Shown: positions 9,270-18,603, counted from the stretch's first letter. The stretch is DNA of 64,000 nucleotides from an uncultured Ignavibacteriota bacterium (GCA_903861125.1 CAIOTF010000042.1:1-64000); one strand, 5' to 3'. Translations and numbers: made by a program. Notes: generated by a model from the sequence alone, not told the origin.

Positions 9270-12200
9270 TATGCTTTCTCCGTTTGAGATTCTACATTTC
9301 GAAGTTTTGCAACATACGTTACGTTCGGTGCAACATTGATTTCTTCCAAGACGCGATACCCTATTTCATGATGTCGATATTTATAGATCTCGGAATTTTT
9401 ATCGTTCATATTTCCGAAGACGATCGCATCAGCCGGACATGCTTCCTGACACGCCACGGTAACACCGCTTCCGTCAAATACCGTTCCGTTTTCGATCGCA
9501 AGTTCCCGTCCTTCCATGATGCGCTGGATGCAGAAGGTACATTTTTCCATCACACCGCGCGAGCGGACCGTCACTTCGGGATTGTGGAGCATGTTCAGCG
9601 GCTGCTGATACTGAATGCCGTCGTTGAACTCGCTGCGGAAATCGTAGAAATTGAAGCGACGCACTTTATATGGACAGTTGTTGGAACAATATTTCGTTCC
9701 CACGCAGCGGTTGTAGGCCATTTGGTTCAGTCCGTCCGGACTGTGCGTTGTTGCGATCACCGGGCAAACGTTCTCGCATGGCGCGCTGTCGCAATGCTGG
9801 CAAAGCATCGGCTGATTGCTGACGCTCGGCGCTTCCGATGTTCCGGAGAAATAGCGGTCGATACGAATCCAGGCCATTTCGCGCCCTTTGCCGAGCTGAT
9901 CCTTGCCGACAACGGGAATATTATTTTCCACGTTGCATGAAAGTGTGCAGACTCCGCAACCGGTGCATTTATTAAGATCGATCGCCATCGCCCACTTCAC
10001 ACCATCATATTTAATCTTCGGTATGATTGTCGATCCGGAATGTTCTTTTTCCAGGAACTTCGGATCGGCCAGGAACTGCACGACAGTACCTTCCTGAATG
10101 ATATCGCGTTTCTTATGAATGTCCTTCAGGAATGTATCGTCGAGCTGATGATGCTCCTGCGATGATGCCAGAAGATATTTGTCGCTTGTTTTTGTCACCG
10201 TAACGCCGGAATACAACCACGGCGACAACGATGCTGATTTCGACATGAAAAGATTTGCATTGAAGCCGACGCCGGTGCCGACCGTTCCGGAAACCGTACG
10301 GCCATAACCGAGCATCACAGCGATAAATTTATCGGAAAGCCCGGGCTGAACATGCACGGGTAATTTCAATGAGCGTCCGCCAACGGAAACTTCGATCATC
10401 GAGTTTTCGTCAATTCCCATTTCTCTTGATGTTGCAACGCCGATCGCCGCGTAATTATCCCACGCGATCTTCGATGCGGGATGCGGCATTTCCTGCAGCC
10501 ATCCGTTATTCGCATAACGTCCGTCACCGACAAAATAATTATCATGGAGATATAGAACAAAATCATTCGCTGCCGAAACCGGTGCAACAGTATTCAACGC
10601 ATCCGAAGTTGCCTTACCAAATGCTTGCGCCGTTTCGCTGAACGTAACAACACCATCGTGTAACGCAGAATACCAGAATGTTTTGAAATCAACACTGGAT
10701 TTCATTGCAGGAAAAACTTCCTTCTCCCAGCGTGTCATCAGATATTCGTGATAAAGTGTTTCGGTAAATGCAGCAGCAGAAACTGTCCATGCAAGAAGCA
10801 GCGCTTCCTTTTGCCGTGAATTATAGAGAGGAGAAATCACCGGCTGCTGCAGACTAATAATACCTGTGCGTGTCTTGTGATCGCCCCACGATTCAAACGC
10901 ATGATTGATCGGCAGAACATAATTGCTTGCGGCTGATGATTCATTCTGCATTTCGGCAAGTGTCACCACCGAACCGACCTTTTTCAACGCTTCGGCATAA
11001 CCATAGTCAGATGCTAAATGATAGACAGGATTCGAATCGAAATGAATCACAACGCCGACTTTTCCGCCGTTCATTTTATTGATAAGCGCTTCCCATTCAT
11101 CATTCTTCGATGTTTCAACATATTCGACAGAAGATTGTTCTTTATTATAGAGTGCGGAATTTCCAAGAATCTCATTCAGCACGTTTACAGCAATGTGAAC
11201 CGATTCCGGCAGTGCGTTCCCTGCATGTACGATCGACTTCCCTTTGTTTTCGCTCAGATCTTTCACCAGCTGCTTCACATCGGCTGCATCAAGACCGTTC
11301 TTCGCTGCAAAATCTTTTAAGGAAGCTTTTCCATTCGGTGCAAATTCATTGATCAGCGCAAGAACAAATTCCAGTTGCCGGTCCGGACGAACGCGCAGAC
11401 GGTAATCAGCATTCATTCCTGTGGAATTCATCGTACCGTCGGCAGAGTATATACGGCTGATATTCTTTGCGTTATCAACATTCCTATTCTCAACGAACAT
11501 GCGTGTCTGTTCGGCAATATTTCCTTCGTAACCGAGAAAATCCGATTCCAGTGCCAGAATGATCTTTGCTTCATTCCATTTGATCAGCGGAAACGCCGGT
11601 GTTACGGTACCGGCAGACCGATCGCCAGTGGATTTCATCCAGGCAGATCTGCGGTTAAGGTCGTTGAATAATTCGTACGAATAAATTTTTGCTGTCGGAT
11701 ATTTTGCAGTAAAATCGTTCAGAACTTTTTTTGCTGTCGGAGAAGTGATCGTATGCGTAATGATTGCGATCTCTTTTCCTTCTTTTACAGCGGCAGAAAG
11801 TGCGGCGATGATTGATGCATCCACATCTTTCCATGAACTTTTGGAGAGGATGCCGGACTCGACGACCATGGGATCTTTCAACCGTTCCGGATCGTAGAGG
11901 TTCAGAATACTTGCCTGACCGCGTGCGGGGATCTTTCCTTTATTCACCGGATGATCGGGATTACCATCGATCTTTATCGGACGTCCTTCGCGGGTTTTGA
12001 TCAGGATGCCGTATTCCTGGCCGTTATCGACGAATGTTGAAGCGTAGTAATTGGCTTTGCCGAGTGTAATTTCTTCCGGTTTTTTGATATAAGGAACGAT
12101 CGCCCCTTTATCCCGGTAGTTGGTGCAGCCGGCGGCGGCGAATGCGGCGGAGGCTGAGACCAATGCAAGAAACTGTTTGCGGCTCATGGGGGACATGGCG

Positions 12201-12334
12201 TCAACATCAAAACCATCCGTCACTTCCTTTGCGAACTCTCGTGCTTTCGCATCGTCAACGGAAGGATCGTTATGATATGCCCGGAGACTTCTCCAGTATT
12301 TCGATTCGCTGTTGTTCGTCTTCGAAGGTTCCAT
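9269..12334 (-). CDS. actB: Alternative complex III subunit ActB (molybdopterin-oxidoreductase-like plus Fe-S domains)
   Basis: This 1021-residue protein has an N-terminal domain (about 90-740) of the molybdopterin oxidoreductase fold and a C-terminal ferredoxin domain (about 775-1000). Four Cys clusters are visible: [37 protein letters not shown] and CTFCIQRI...CQEACP, consistent with three [4Fe-4S] and one [3Fe-4S] cluster as in known complexes. In this family the molybdopterin-like domain holds no cofactor. The leader at residues 51-70 (SRKQFLAL...AAAGC) resembles a Tat signal with lipobox, but has Arg-Lys where Arg-Arg is usual. It follows the small Tat-leader gene by 2 bases. Confidence 0.96.
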   Translation of the reverse strand: MEPSKTNNSESKYWRSLRAYHNDPSVDDAKAREFAKEVTDGFDVDAMSPMSRKQFLALVSASAAFAAAGCTNYRDKGAIVPYIKKPEEITLGKANYYASTFVDNGQEYGILIKTREGRPIKIDGNPDHPVNKGKIPARGQASILNLYDPERLKDPMVVESGILSKSSWKDVDASIIAALSAAVKEGKEIAIITHTITSPTAKKVLNDFTAKYPTAKIYSYELFNDLNRRSAWMKSTGDRSAGTVTPAFPLIKWNEAKIILALESDFLGYEGNIAEQTRMFVENRNVDNAKNISRIYSADGTMNSTGMNADYRLRVRPDRQLEFVLALINEFAPNGKASLKDFAAKNGLDAADVKQLVKDLSENKGKSIVHAGNALPESVHIAVNVLNEILGNSALYNKEQSSVEYVETSKNDEWEALINKMNGGKVGVVIHFDSNPVYHLASDYGYAEALKKVGSVVTLAEMQNESSAASNYVLPINHAFESWGDHKTRTGIISLQQPVISPLYNSRQKEALLLAWTVSAAAFTETLYHEYLMTRWEKEVFPAMKSSVDFKTFWYSALHDGVVTFSETAQAFGKATSDALNTVAPVSAANDFVLYLHDNYFVGDGRYANNGWLQEMPHPASKIAWDNYAAIGVATSREMGIDENSMIEVSVGGRSLKLPVHVQPGLSDKFIAVMLGYGRTVSGTVGTGVGFNANLFMSKSASLSPWLYSGVTVTKTSDKYLLASSQEHHQLDDTFLKDIHKKRDIIQEGTVVQFLADPKFLEKEHSGSTIIPKIKYDGVKWAMAIDLNKCTGCGVCTLSCNVENNIPVVGKDQLGKGREMAWIRIDRYFSGTSEAPSVSNQPMLCQHCDSAPCENVCPVIATTHSPDGLNQMAYNRCVGTKYCSNNCPYKVRRFNFYDFRSEFNDGIQYQQPLNMLHNPEVTVRSRGVMEKCTFCIQRIMEGRELAIENGTVFDGSGVTVACQEACPADAIVFGNMNDKNSEIYKYRHHEIGYRVLEEINVAPNVTYVAKLRNVESQTEKA

Positions 12335-12336
12335 TC

Positions 12337-12537
12337 TTACTTTCTTTTCTCCCGTTTCACTGCCATCGGATTGATCGTGATGGAGTTTGAAATATTCTGT
12401 TCAGAATTTTTTTCGTTATTCTTCGGCTGTGAGAAGAGACCGAACGGCAGAGCGCTCAGCAGACCGGCGCCCATCGCGCTCAATCCCGCCCTCTTAAAAA
12501 AATTTCTCCGTTCCGGATGTGTGATATTTGTTTTCAT
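12337..12537 (-). CDS. Small Tat-signal protein between actA and actB
   Basis: This 66-residue reading frame starts with ATG at 12537, five bases after the actA stop, and ends two bases before actB. Residues 8-36 form a canonical twin-arginine leader: PERRNFFKRAG followed by a hydrophobic, Ala/Gly/Leu-rich stretch. The rest is Asn/Lys-rich with no recognised domain. A longer frame reaching back into actA is open, but the spacing makes the 12537 start the natural one. The function is unknown. Because actB itself has only an Arg-Lys leader, this protein may help export or assemble the ActA/ActB module; that is inference. Confidence 0.7.
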   Translation of the reverse strand: MKTNITHPERRNFFKRAGLSAMGAGLLSALPFGLFSQPKNNEKNSEQNISNSITINPMAVKREKRK

Positions 12538-12542
12538 AAGAT

Positions 12543-13112
12543 TTATCGGTGACAGGCAAAACAATTGACAGGACCTTTTTTGATCCCGGGAATATTGGCA
12601 AGAAGTTCCGGTGCATTTTTGTGACAGCTGATGCAATTGTTCATCGTCCACGAATTTGCCTGCTTCACAACATCCAGTTCCTGGATATTGCCGTGACATT
12701 GCTGGCAGGGAATATTTTTGTTGACGTGAACGCTGTGATTAAAATACGCGTAATCAGGAATCTTATGGATCCGTTTCCACGGCATCAGTTTCCCTTCGTT
12801 ATAATATTGTGTCAGACGTATGATGTTCGGCATATTCTTCCGTGCGATGGTGTGGCAGTTCATGCAGGTGCTGAGAGGCGGAACCATTGCGTGACGTGAT
12901 TTCGATGCGCCGGTGTGGCAGTACTGGCAATCCATTCCCATCATTCCCGCATGGAGTTTATGCGAGTACGGTATCGGCTGCTCGGGAGCATAACCGACGC
13001 CGTCCCGTTCGGCACGGGAAACGTAATAGGTGAATGTGAGCGAAGCAAGCGCCACGAATAGAATAATCGGAAGGCGAATCTTGAGAAAATAATCAAGATA
13101 GGACTTGTTCAT
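12543..13112 (-). CDS. actA: Alternative complex III subunit ActA (pentahaem cytochrome c)
   Basis: The 189-residue protein has one N-terminal membrane anchor (about 12-30) followed by a periplasmic domain with five CXXCH haem motifs (CQYCH, CMNCH, CQQCH, CISCH, CFACH), the count expected for ActA. It relays electrons from the Fe-S subunit ActB towards the monohaem cytochromes. It is the first gene of the operon. The 143 bases between it and the tRNA-Asp gene probably hold the operon promoter; a short palindrome ACAACGTTGT lies at 13230-13239. Confidence 0.96.
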   Translation of the reverse strand: MNKSYLDYFLKIRLPIILFVALASLTFTYYVSRAERDGVGYAPEQPIPYSHKLHAGMMGMDCQYCHTGASKSRHAMVPPLSTCMNCHTIARKNMPNIIRLTQYYNEGKLMPWKRIHKIPDYAYFNHSVHVNKNIPCQQCHGNIQELDVVKQANSWTMNNCISCHKNAPELLANIPGIKKGPVNCFACHR

Positions 13113-13255
13113 TGTGTAGACCTACAATCAGATAAGGGTGAAATGGACAACGGTGAGCAATAGTAAGTAAAGAATATTGCGGAAGCAGTAACTATCTTCA
13201 TCAATAAGTTTGCCTATTGTGTCTGAAAGACAACGTTGTTGTTAGGAATTGGATG

Positions 13256-13330
13256 CGGGGCCGACGAGACTCGAACTCGCGACTTCTTGCGTGACAGGCA
13301 AGCGCTCTAACCAAACTGAGCTACGACCCC
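13256..13330 (-). tRNA. tRNA-Asp (anticodon GTC)
   Basis: The minus strand folds into a full cloverleaf. The acceptor stem is GGGGTCG/CGGCCCC, the D arm is GCTC/GAGC, the anticodon stem is CTTGC/GCAAG with loop CTGTCAC (anticodon GTC), and the T arm is GCGAG/CTCGT with loop TTCGAGT. The discriminator base is G, as expected for tRNA-Asp. No CCA is encoded, so it must be added after transcription. It lies upstream of the actA promoter region on the same strand. Confidence 0.95.
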
Positions 13331-13537
13331 ATAAAATTTTTGAAAATTCACCGCTTTTTACTCCCTCAAACTCCTCACTCGCATCTATTCTCCATTTTCC
13401 GTTAGGTACACATACGGTTGTTTTAACGCCCACAAATATACATGAATCACCCTTTTTTTGCAAGAAATAAATCATCTAACAACAAATTTACTTCTAATAA
13501 TACATAGACCGCTGACTCCTTATTGTCCGATACGGGG

Positions 13538-13860
13538 TTGCACCGCAGAGGTCGCTGAGAACGCGGAGAAGAAAAACAATAAAACAGAATCGCTGATTTA
13601 CTATTTGGGTTCGTTTTGTAGTATCTATTATTGTAAAAGATTTGCACCGCAGAGATCACAGAGGACGCAGAGAAGAAAATAAAATAAAACAGAATCACTG
13701 GTTCCCGTATTGGAAAAGATTTGCACCGCTGAGATCACAGAGGACGCAGAGAAGAAAATAAAATAGAATCACTGGTTCCCGTATTGAAAAAGATTTGCAC
13801 CGCTGAGGTCGCTGAGAACGCGGAGAAGAATTATCATAAAACAGAATCGCTGGTATCGAA
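13538..13860. repeat. Four-copy intergenic direct repeat (CACCGC-AGAG type)
   Basis: Four imperfect tandem copies start near 13538, 13635, 13715 and 13790, with periods of about 70-100 bases. Each begins GATTTGCACCGC, continues with AGAG (or TGAG) and an ACGC-GAGAAG core, and ends with AAAACAGAATC-CTGGT. Copies 2 and 3 are nearly identical, including the downstream GTTCCCGTATTG. Short frames run through it on both strands, but their translations simply repeat and are not genes. The bases from 13331 to 13537 hold nothing I can recognise. Confidence 0.85.
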
Positions 13861-13974
13861 TTTGGGCTCGTTTTCCAAAAAATATATTTAAGTCGATGAT
13901 ATTTCAAGTTTTTATTCAGATCATTAATATTCTTTATGAGATATCTGATCGGGACTGCAATATTATTGTTCTCC

Positions 13975-14937
13975 CTAATTTTCATACACTTTTTGAAAAA
14001 GCCTCCCTGCCGACTGTTCCAGCATAAGGCGAAGATCGACCGGCTGCTGACGGGCATGCGCGGTGACCACATTCACCAGTTCCCATTCCGTCCGGGCGTT
14101 AAGCACTTCGTTTCTGATCATATCGGCATTCACATTTATTTTTCTCAGCAGCATCAACGCTTTCTTTTGCAGTTGCGGATCGATCAGAGTCCGCGTGGAG
14201 CGTTCAAGCCTTCGAATGATTGAACGCCGGGTAGATTTGATGCTCGCTAATTGATTTTCGAGGAACATTTTCAAATTACCGGTTGGAAGGTTATAATGAT
14301 TCCGGTAATTCAACCGTTTATCGATTGACGGTATCTTTATGATCAATCCATTGGAACAGACATACCGAAGTATATAATGTGAGATCTGCAGGGAATGAAA
14401 ACCGGTCTCCGAATTGAAGATCGTAAATCCAAAACCGCAATCATCTCCGACCGCCGGCTGGAACCTCGCATCAACAACACTGTCGATGCGAAGCACCTTA
14501 TCGGTCCGGGAAACTGTGCTGATCTTCAGATCTGCACAGGCTTTCAGTACTTCATCATCAAAGAACTCGGTATATCTGTTGCTGGTGATCGTTTTAGCAT
14601 CGCCATTCTCAACATAGATCCTCACATTTGAACTTTTAATGGAGAGAAGCAGATCGTTGAGAAATGAGATGGCGGTCTCGTTGGAGGCCTTATTCAGCAT
14701 CCATCTGTCAATATGATGCCACCTCAATAATTTATCCACCATAGACCGGCGAACCGGGTATTCGTGGACCGATCCGTTGGCAATCCGGATAATGGGTTTG
14801 TTCCTGTCCAGTCTGAAACAGACCCTGTCCGAAGGGGTGTCTATCCGCTGCAGTTTTCGTGATTGTAAAAACCCGCTGAGAATATTCACTTGCCCGGAAG
14901 TAATTACTTCTTCGTTGGCGAATGCTAAATTATTCAT
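13975..14937 (-). CDS. DUF932-like protein
   Basis: A 320-residue soluble protein. The central region (about 160-215), FTIFNSETGFHSLQ followed by YVCSNGLI, resembles the conserved NSE-G...CSNGL pattern of the DUF932 phage/plasmid-like family. The family has no established biochemical function. No membrane segment or signal is seen; the C-terminal half is rich in basic residues. The ATG overlaps the stop of the ARPP-1 gene (ATGA), so the two form a coupled operon facing a WYL regulator. I am confident it is a gene and only moderately sure of the family. Confidence 0.65.
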   Translation of the reverse strand: MNNLAFANEEVITSGQVNILSGFLQSRKLQRIDTPSDRVCFRLDRNKPIIRIANGSVHEYPVRRSMVDKLLRWHHIDRWMLNKASNETAISFLNDLLLSIKSSNVRIYVENGDAKTITSNRYTEFFDDEVLKACADLKISTVSRTDKVLRIDSVVDARFQPAVGDDCGFGFTIFNSETGFHSLQISHYILRYVCSNGLIIKIPSIDKRLNYRNHYNLPTGNLKMFLENQLASIKSTRRSIIRRLERSTRTLIDPQLQKKALMLLRKINVNADMIRNEVLNARTEWELVNVVTAHARQQPVDLRLMLEQSAGRLFQKVYEN

Positions 14938-15854
14938 GACTGTTTAATAGTTGCTGCGTTGAAGATGCTCGTGTGAATTTTTTGTTCGTTGTATTCCAGA
15001 TCCATTCCGGAGAACTTTTCGTTCATAACCCGGTGTTCTGTTCCCAAACCGACACCGGGATTACGCTCTTTCTTTAATGCATCCCATCCGTCCAAAAATT
15101 CAACCATGTCATATTTTGCCTGGGCTTCCGTCAGTTGTTCTTTCGCCGATTTCCTGCCGAATATTTCCATCGAAACGCCCCGCAGAAGTTTAGGAAAATA
15201 ATGAGAATACACTCTCTTCGAACCGAATATATCCACATTGATGATCGTCTTATCGATGAAGAATATGACTCCGTTTGCATTGGGATCGACAACAATTTTT
15301 TCTAATCCTTGATCAAAACCTTTCTTGCCTGCCTCATACACATCGGAATAATTCGAGGTCGGTGATTCCACGGAATATTTTTTTGAGTATTCCGAAACCG
15401 AGTTCCAAATAGCTCCCTGATTGGCATCAAATCCGCGCGATTCTCTGATGCTGTGCGAAACATTCTCCGATTTCATCTTCCTCATATTGGAAGGAGCCGT
15501 ATGGTCTGTTGATGAAAACTGACTTGAAACGGCTCTCCACCGCCCTGCTTCAACGCAACTTACAGGAATGATCGTTTTGGATTGCGGAGCCAGCAGAACC
15601 GACGTATTGATAATCCGGTTCTGTTTAGCGCCGGCAAGAATATCGCCATCCATCAGAAAAACGTAATAATCGGATGTATTCAGAACAATCAGCGAGTTAA
15701 CGCTCCCTGCGTCACTTGTTTCTTTTACCTGAACTGTCCCCTTCTTGATGCCGATATCAACCGGCGAATATCTGAATGTATTTTGATCCGACGTGCCGAA
15801 TTGCATAACTCCAAGGGTTCCTGCAGTTTGGAATTTGAGGGCTTGTATGAACAT
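14934..15854 (-). CDS. ARPP-1 (DUF6569-like) domain protein
   Basis: The 306-residue protein starts at 15854, supported by AGGAG six bases upstream; a longer frame to 15935 would run through the promoter region and is rejected. The sequence contains the family's strong motif region FLMDGDILAGAKQNRIINTS followed by IPVSCVEAGRW (about residues 75-115), which I recognise as ARPP-1, a domain named for association with ADP-ribosylglycohydrolase and rhodanese-phosphatase genes. Its biochemical role is not established to my knowledge. It is the first gene of a two-gene operon divergent from the WYL regulator. Confidence 0.8.
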   Translation of the reverse strand: MFIQALKFQTAGTLGVMQFGTSDQNTFRYSPVDIGIKKGTVQVKETSDAGSVNSLIVLNTSDYYVFLMDGDILAGAKQNRIINTSVLLAPQSKTIIPVSCVEAGRWRAVSSQFSSTDHTAPSNMRKMKSENVSHSIRESRGFDANQGAIWNSVSEYSKKYSVESPTSNYSDVYEAGKKGFDQGLEKIVVDPNANGVIFFIDKTIINVDIFGSKRVYSHYFPKLLRGVSMEIFGRKSAKEQLTEAQAKYDMVEFLDGWDALKKERNPGVGLGTEHRVMNEKFSGMDLEYNEQKIHTSIFNAATIKQS

Positions 15855-15928
15855 GGTAAACTCCTGTATGTTAGTGATGGTGATCTTCGTTGACAGATGC
15901 AAGATACGCCGGCTTATATCAAGCAAGC

Positions 15929-15945
15929 GTATCATTTTTTGATAC
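15929..15945. promoter_or_regulatory. Palindrome between the ARPP-1 and WYL genes (candidate operator)
   Basis: GTATCA, five T's, then TGATAC form a perfect 6-bp inverted repeat in the 162-base divergent intergenic region. GCAAG at 15923-15927 and CTTGC at 15954-15958 extend the symmetry outwards. Its position suits an operator for the WYL regulator or a promoter shared by both sides. This is inference from symmetry and position. Confidence 0.45.
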
Positions 15946-16016
15946 TAATTTTACTTGCTGAACAATGGAATTGCATCTATATTTTGTCAGCATTTTAATT
16001 ACAGGATATTTACCGT

Positions 16017-16871
16017 ATGCTTGAACTCCAGACAAAGATCAAACGCCAGATTGAGATTATCGGCTTAGTAAGCGATCCCGATCATACATATTATACCGCG
16101 GACCTTGCAGACCTGTTTCACTGCGAAGATCTCACAATTAAAAGGGATCTCCAGGAGCTTCGCTCCACCGGTATCGACATCCATTCGGAAAAATCGCGCG
16201 GAGTGTGCTTTGGCAGTCCGATGGACAATACCGTCATTACGGAATTGGTTCTGCAGTACGTCGGTATCTGCTATTCACAAAATGCCATCGACAAGACCAC
16301 GGCATTCATGGTGAAGAAAAAGAAACTCCGTTCCCTTCACGATATTGTACATCTGCAGCGCAGCATTGAACAACGGACCATGGTGGTGATCGATTACGAA
16401 AAGGAAAAAACTGACGTTGAAAAAGGGCGTGAGATCGGTCCGATTTTGATTTTCCAAAGCGAGGGATTTTACAGACTGCTGGCACTGCACAACGGCATCA
16501 TAAAACAATATCATCTCAATAAGATCCTTTCTCTAAAACAGACCAAGAAAACTTTTAAAGCCATCCCGCCGAAAGATGTTGAGGAACTTTTCCGTTATTC
16601 ATGGAAGAGTTGGCTCGGAAATGAACGGCATCACGTGAAACTGCGATTTTCCAAAGAGTGGATCGAGTGGAAAAATCCGCGGCATCTGCTCGATGCAGAA
16701 AGTGTGGATGAACAGGCAGATGGATCGGCAATTATTACAGTTACTGTAAATTCACTGACTGAGATCGCTTCGTGGATTGCCGGACGCGGAGAAGGAATTA
16801 CGGTTTTAGAACCGGCTGAATTGAAAGATAAAGTTGTGGAATTGGCACATGGAGTGTTGGGGAACTATTAA
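16017..16871 (+). CDS. WYL-domain transcriptional regulator
   Basis: The 284-residue protein has an N-terminal winged helix-turn-helix of the DeoR/HTH_11 type (about 1-60, with LTIKRDLQELRSTGI as the recognition region). A WYL domain follows at about 115-200 (IDYEKEK..., FYRLLALHNG). The C-terminal WCX-like segment is ASWIAGRGEGITVLEP. WYL domains are thought to bind nucleic-acid or nucleotide ligands and often control defence or DNA-damage genes. It is the divergent neighbour of the ARPP-1/DUF932-like operon and probably regulates it. Confidence 0.9.
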   Translation: MLELQTKIKRQIEIIGLVSDPDHTYYTADLADLFHCEDLTIKRDLQELRSTGIDIHSEKSRGVCFGSPMDNTVITELVLQYVGICYSQNAIDKTTAFMVKKKKLRSLHDIVHLQRSIEQRTMVVIDYEKEKTDVEKGREIGPILIFQSEGFYRLLALHNGIIKQYHLNKILSLKQTKKTFKAIPPKDVEELFRYSWKSWLGNERHHVKLRFSKEWIEWKNPRHLLDAESVDEQADGSAIITVTVNSLTEIASWIAGRGEGITVLEPAELKDKVVELAHGVLGNY

Positions 16872-16998
16872 GAATTGCGTGTGGCGAATGAAACAATTGC
16901 AATGCACTCTTCTATTCATCCTGCAAAAAACCTGCCGTAACGTAAGTACTATCCTTTGAATTTTTCAATACTTTTTCTTTCCGGTGGTTAATAATCAT

Positions 16999-17505
16999 TC
17001 AAAATCCGACCATGTATTTTTTCCTCTTCGGCGGAGACATCAGTTGTCGAATAGCGTCGAACACTGCTTTGATCTTCACATCATGCGTTTCATATTTCCG
17101 TTCAAGGTCCTGTAATTTTTTTGCCATGTCCTTATGTATGGAGAGGTATTCTCTCAATTGAACAAATGCTCTCATGATGGCGATGTTCACCGTAATGGCG
17201 CGTCGGCTGCGCAGTACTCCGGATAACATAGCCACTCCCTGTTCGGTAAAAACATACGGCCGCTTTCTATGACCGCCCCTGTTGTTTGATATCGCAAATT
17301 GCGATATCAAAAGTTTGTTTTCTTTCTCCGTTAACCGGAACATAAAATCAACGGGGAATCTTTTGATATTTCGTTTGACGGCTTCGTTAAATCTTGTTGT
17401 GCTAACATGATACAGTTCGGCAAGATGTCTGTCGAGAATAACTTTCTGTCCGCGGATGATGAGGATCTTCTGCTGAATTGTTTAAACCGGTAATATCTGT
17501 TCCAT
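16999..17505 (-). pseudogene. ORF6N-domain protein, interrupted by an in-frame stop
   Basis: Read from the natural ATG at 17505, the frame gives MEQILPV and then a TAA at 17484-17482. It continues in the same frame with TIQQKILIIRGQKVILDRHL and onwards to the stop at 16999. That continuation is a clear ORF6N domain (RGQKV...D..LAELY...AVKRN..RFP.DFMF), followed by YVFTEQGVAMLSGVL. No ATG, GTG or TTG lies between the stop and the Met at 17343, which falls after the core of the domain. The gene is therefore probably a nonsense pseudogene. ORF6N proteins are typical of phages and mobile elements. Confidence 0.75.
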
Positions 17506-17711
17506 AAATTAATATCCTGTTTTTAGAGAATATTATTTTCGCCACAAACGATGATTATCTCTGGTGCGTAATCTCTTGCAAAATAAAATTAAACGGAAGA
17601 AATTATCCTTGCACACCGTAATGGTCAATACTTTATTTAAAAAACAATGATAGAATGTGTATCAGGATAGGTGTTCTTGATATGCGGCGTGAATTTTTTA
17701 GTAGCCTTTGC

Positions 17712-17749
17712 AAAAAAAAACCTCCTTCACGCTTGCGCGCTCAGGAGGT
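17712..17749 (-). terminator. Rho-independent terminator
   Basis: On the minus strand the stem ACCTCCT/AGGAGGT (17749-17743 with 17726-17720), enclosing a further GC-rich CGCG/CGTG pairing, is followed by a run of T's (17720-17712). It is 295 bases past the end of the nearest upstream minus-strand gene (18044), so it more probably ends a separate short transcript. Confidence 0.75.
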
Positions 17750-17803
17750 CAATTGCTAAGGCGTCCGAATCACCATTTTTCATGGCTCATGATTGCCTTT
17801 GCA
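17712..17803 (-). ncRNA. Candidate structured small RNA with its own terminator
   Basis: On the minus strand two hairpins follow each other. The first is at 17799-17758, a long stem AAGGC/GCCTT, AATCA/TGATT and CCAT/ATGG with internal loops and a GAAAA apex. Nine bases later comes a terminator hairpin ending in nine T's. No reading frame covers it and no neighbouring gene needs a terminator here. A 20-bp palindrome lies about 35 bases upstream, where an activator site would sit. No Rfam family is recognised. Exact ends are unknown. Confidence 0.4.
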
Positions 17804-17835
17804 CGTAATAGGTATTGATTTTTTTATATTGATGC

Positions 17836-17855
17836 AACTACGTGAATACGTAGTT
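17836..17855. promoter_or_regulatory. Perfect 20-bp palindrome AACTACGT-GAAT-ACGTAGTT
   Basis: Two perfect 8-base arms flank a 4-base centre. Four T's follow on the plus strand, so it could also act as a weak plus-strand terminator. The TACGTA-containing, two-turn symmetry looks like a dimeric regulator site, and it sits just upstream of the candidate small RNA read on the minus strand. The choice between operator and terminator cannot be made from sequence alone. Confidence 0.45.
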
Positions 17856-17954
17856 TTTTAGCACTCATTTGTCGATTTTAGCGAAATTTCGAAGGTAGGC
17901 TATTTGTCAAAAATGCGAATTGAATGTCACCACCCGGATTTACATATATACAAA

Positions 17955-17998
17955 AGCAACCACGGATTGTCACGGAAAGAACGGATGTACGCGGAATG
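17955..17998. repeat. Intergenic repeat fragment (CAACCACGGATT type)
   Basis: The segment reads AGCAACCACGGATT, then GTCACGGAAAGAACGGAT. It is one degenerate copy of the same family that forms the longer array at 20353-20542. The rest of the gene-free stretch 17861-18043 holds nothing I can recognise. Confidence 0.65.
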
Positions 17999-18043
17999 GA
18001 AAATTTTTCCTCAGATCAACATCAGATCGAATCATTACAATTG

Positions 18044-18544
18044 TTAAAACATCCCAGGATGTTTTCCACTGCCGTACACGCTGAGAAATAGGATCGACAA
18101 TAACAGAATCATTTGTACGATGAACAATGCAGTGATGGAAAAATTCTGTTTCACTATTTGCTGATCTGCATCAGCCGGACCACTCCCTTCAATAACGGAT
18201 TTGATCAGCATGTTCCGTTTCAATCCCAGGTGCGGAGCAAGGTACAATCCATTGGCTGCCAGGATGACAAAGAGAACAACTTTTATAGATAACCACTCTT
18301 CGGAAGGCCATTGAGCGTTCGTTCCGTATCTGTTCATCATATTTCCAAAGCCTGTCACGAGCAAGAGCACCGCATTGAACGGAACGAATCGCGAAAAGAT
18401 GCGGATCAAACCGGAGAGGAGAAGTTTCTTCTCCCAGCTTTTTTCTGTAATGATCTGACGATGAAGAATGAATGATGCAACAACGACAGATGTTGTAAGA
18501 CCAAACAGGACAATGTGAACAAAAAAATTAAATGACCAGGACAT
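18044..18544 (-). CDS. Four-helix membrane protein (CopD/DUF2269-like)
   Basis: The 166-residue protein has four predicted membrane helices, at about 5-27, 45-66, 85-105 and 135-158. The arrangement and the first helix (FFVHIVLFGLTTSVVVASFIL) resemble small CopD- or DUF2269-type membrane proteins, some of which bind copper or haem, but I see no decisive motif. It is 59 bases downstream of cutC on the same strand and may belong to the same transcript. Function unknown. Confidence 0.75.
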   Translation of the reverse strand: MSWSFNFFVHIVLFGLTTSVVVASFILHRQIITEKSWEKKLLLSGLIRIFSRFVPFNAVLLLVTGFGNMMNRYGTNAQWPSEEWLSIKVVLFVILAANGLYLAPHLGLKRNMLIKSVIEGSGPADADQQIVKQNFSITALFIVQMILLLSILFLSVYGSGKHPGMF

Positions 18545-18603
18545 AGAACTGTTCCTTTCGTTACATTATGATCCGGTTTTATTCCGGTACTTCATCATTG
18601 ATG

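Noticed and set aside
9269-12334. ActB as an active molybdopterin enzyme
   Set aside because: The neighbours and the four Fe-S motifs place it in alternative complex III, where the molybdopterin-like domain binds no cofactor.
12337-12699. Longer frame of the small Tat gene (120 residues)
   Set aside because: It would overlap actA by 157 bases; the ATG at 12537, five bases after actA, fits the operon.
13538-13860. Repeat array as a possible CRISPR
   Set aside because: The units are imperfect and 70-100 bases apart, with near-identical material between them rather than unique spacers, and no cas gene is present.
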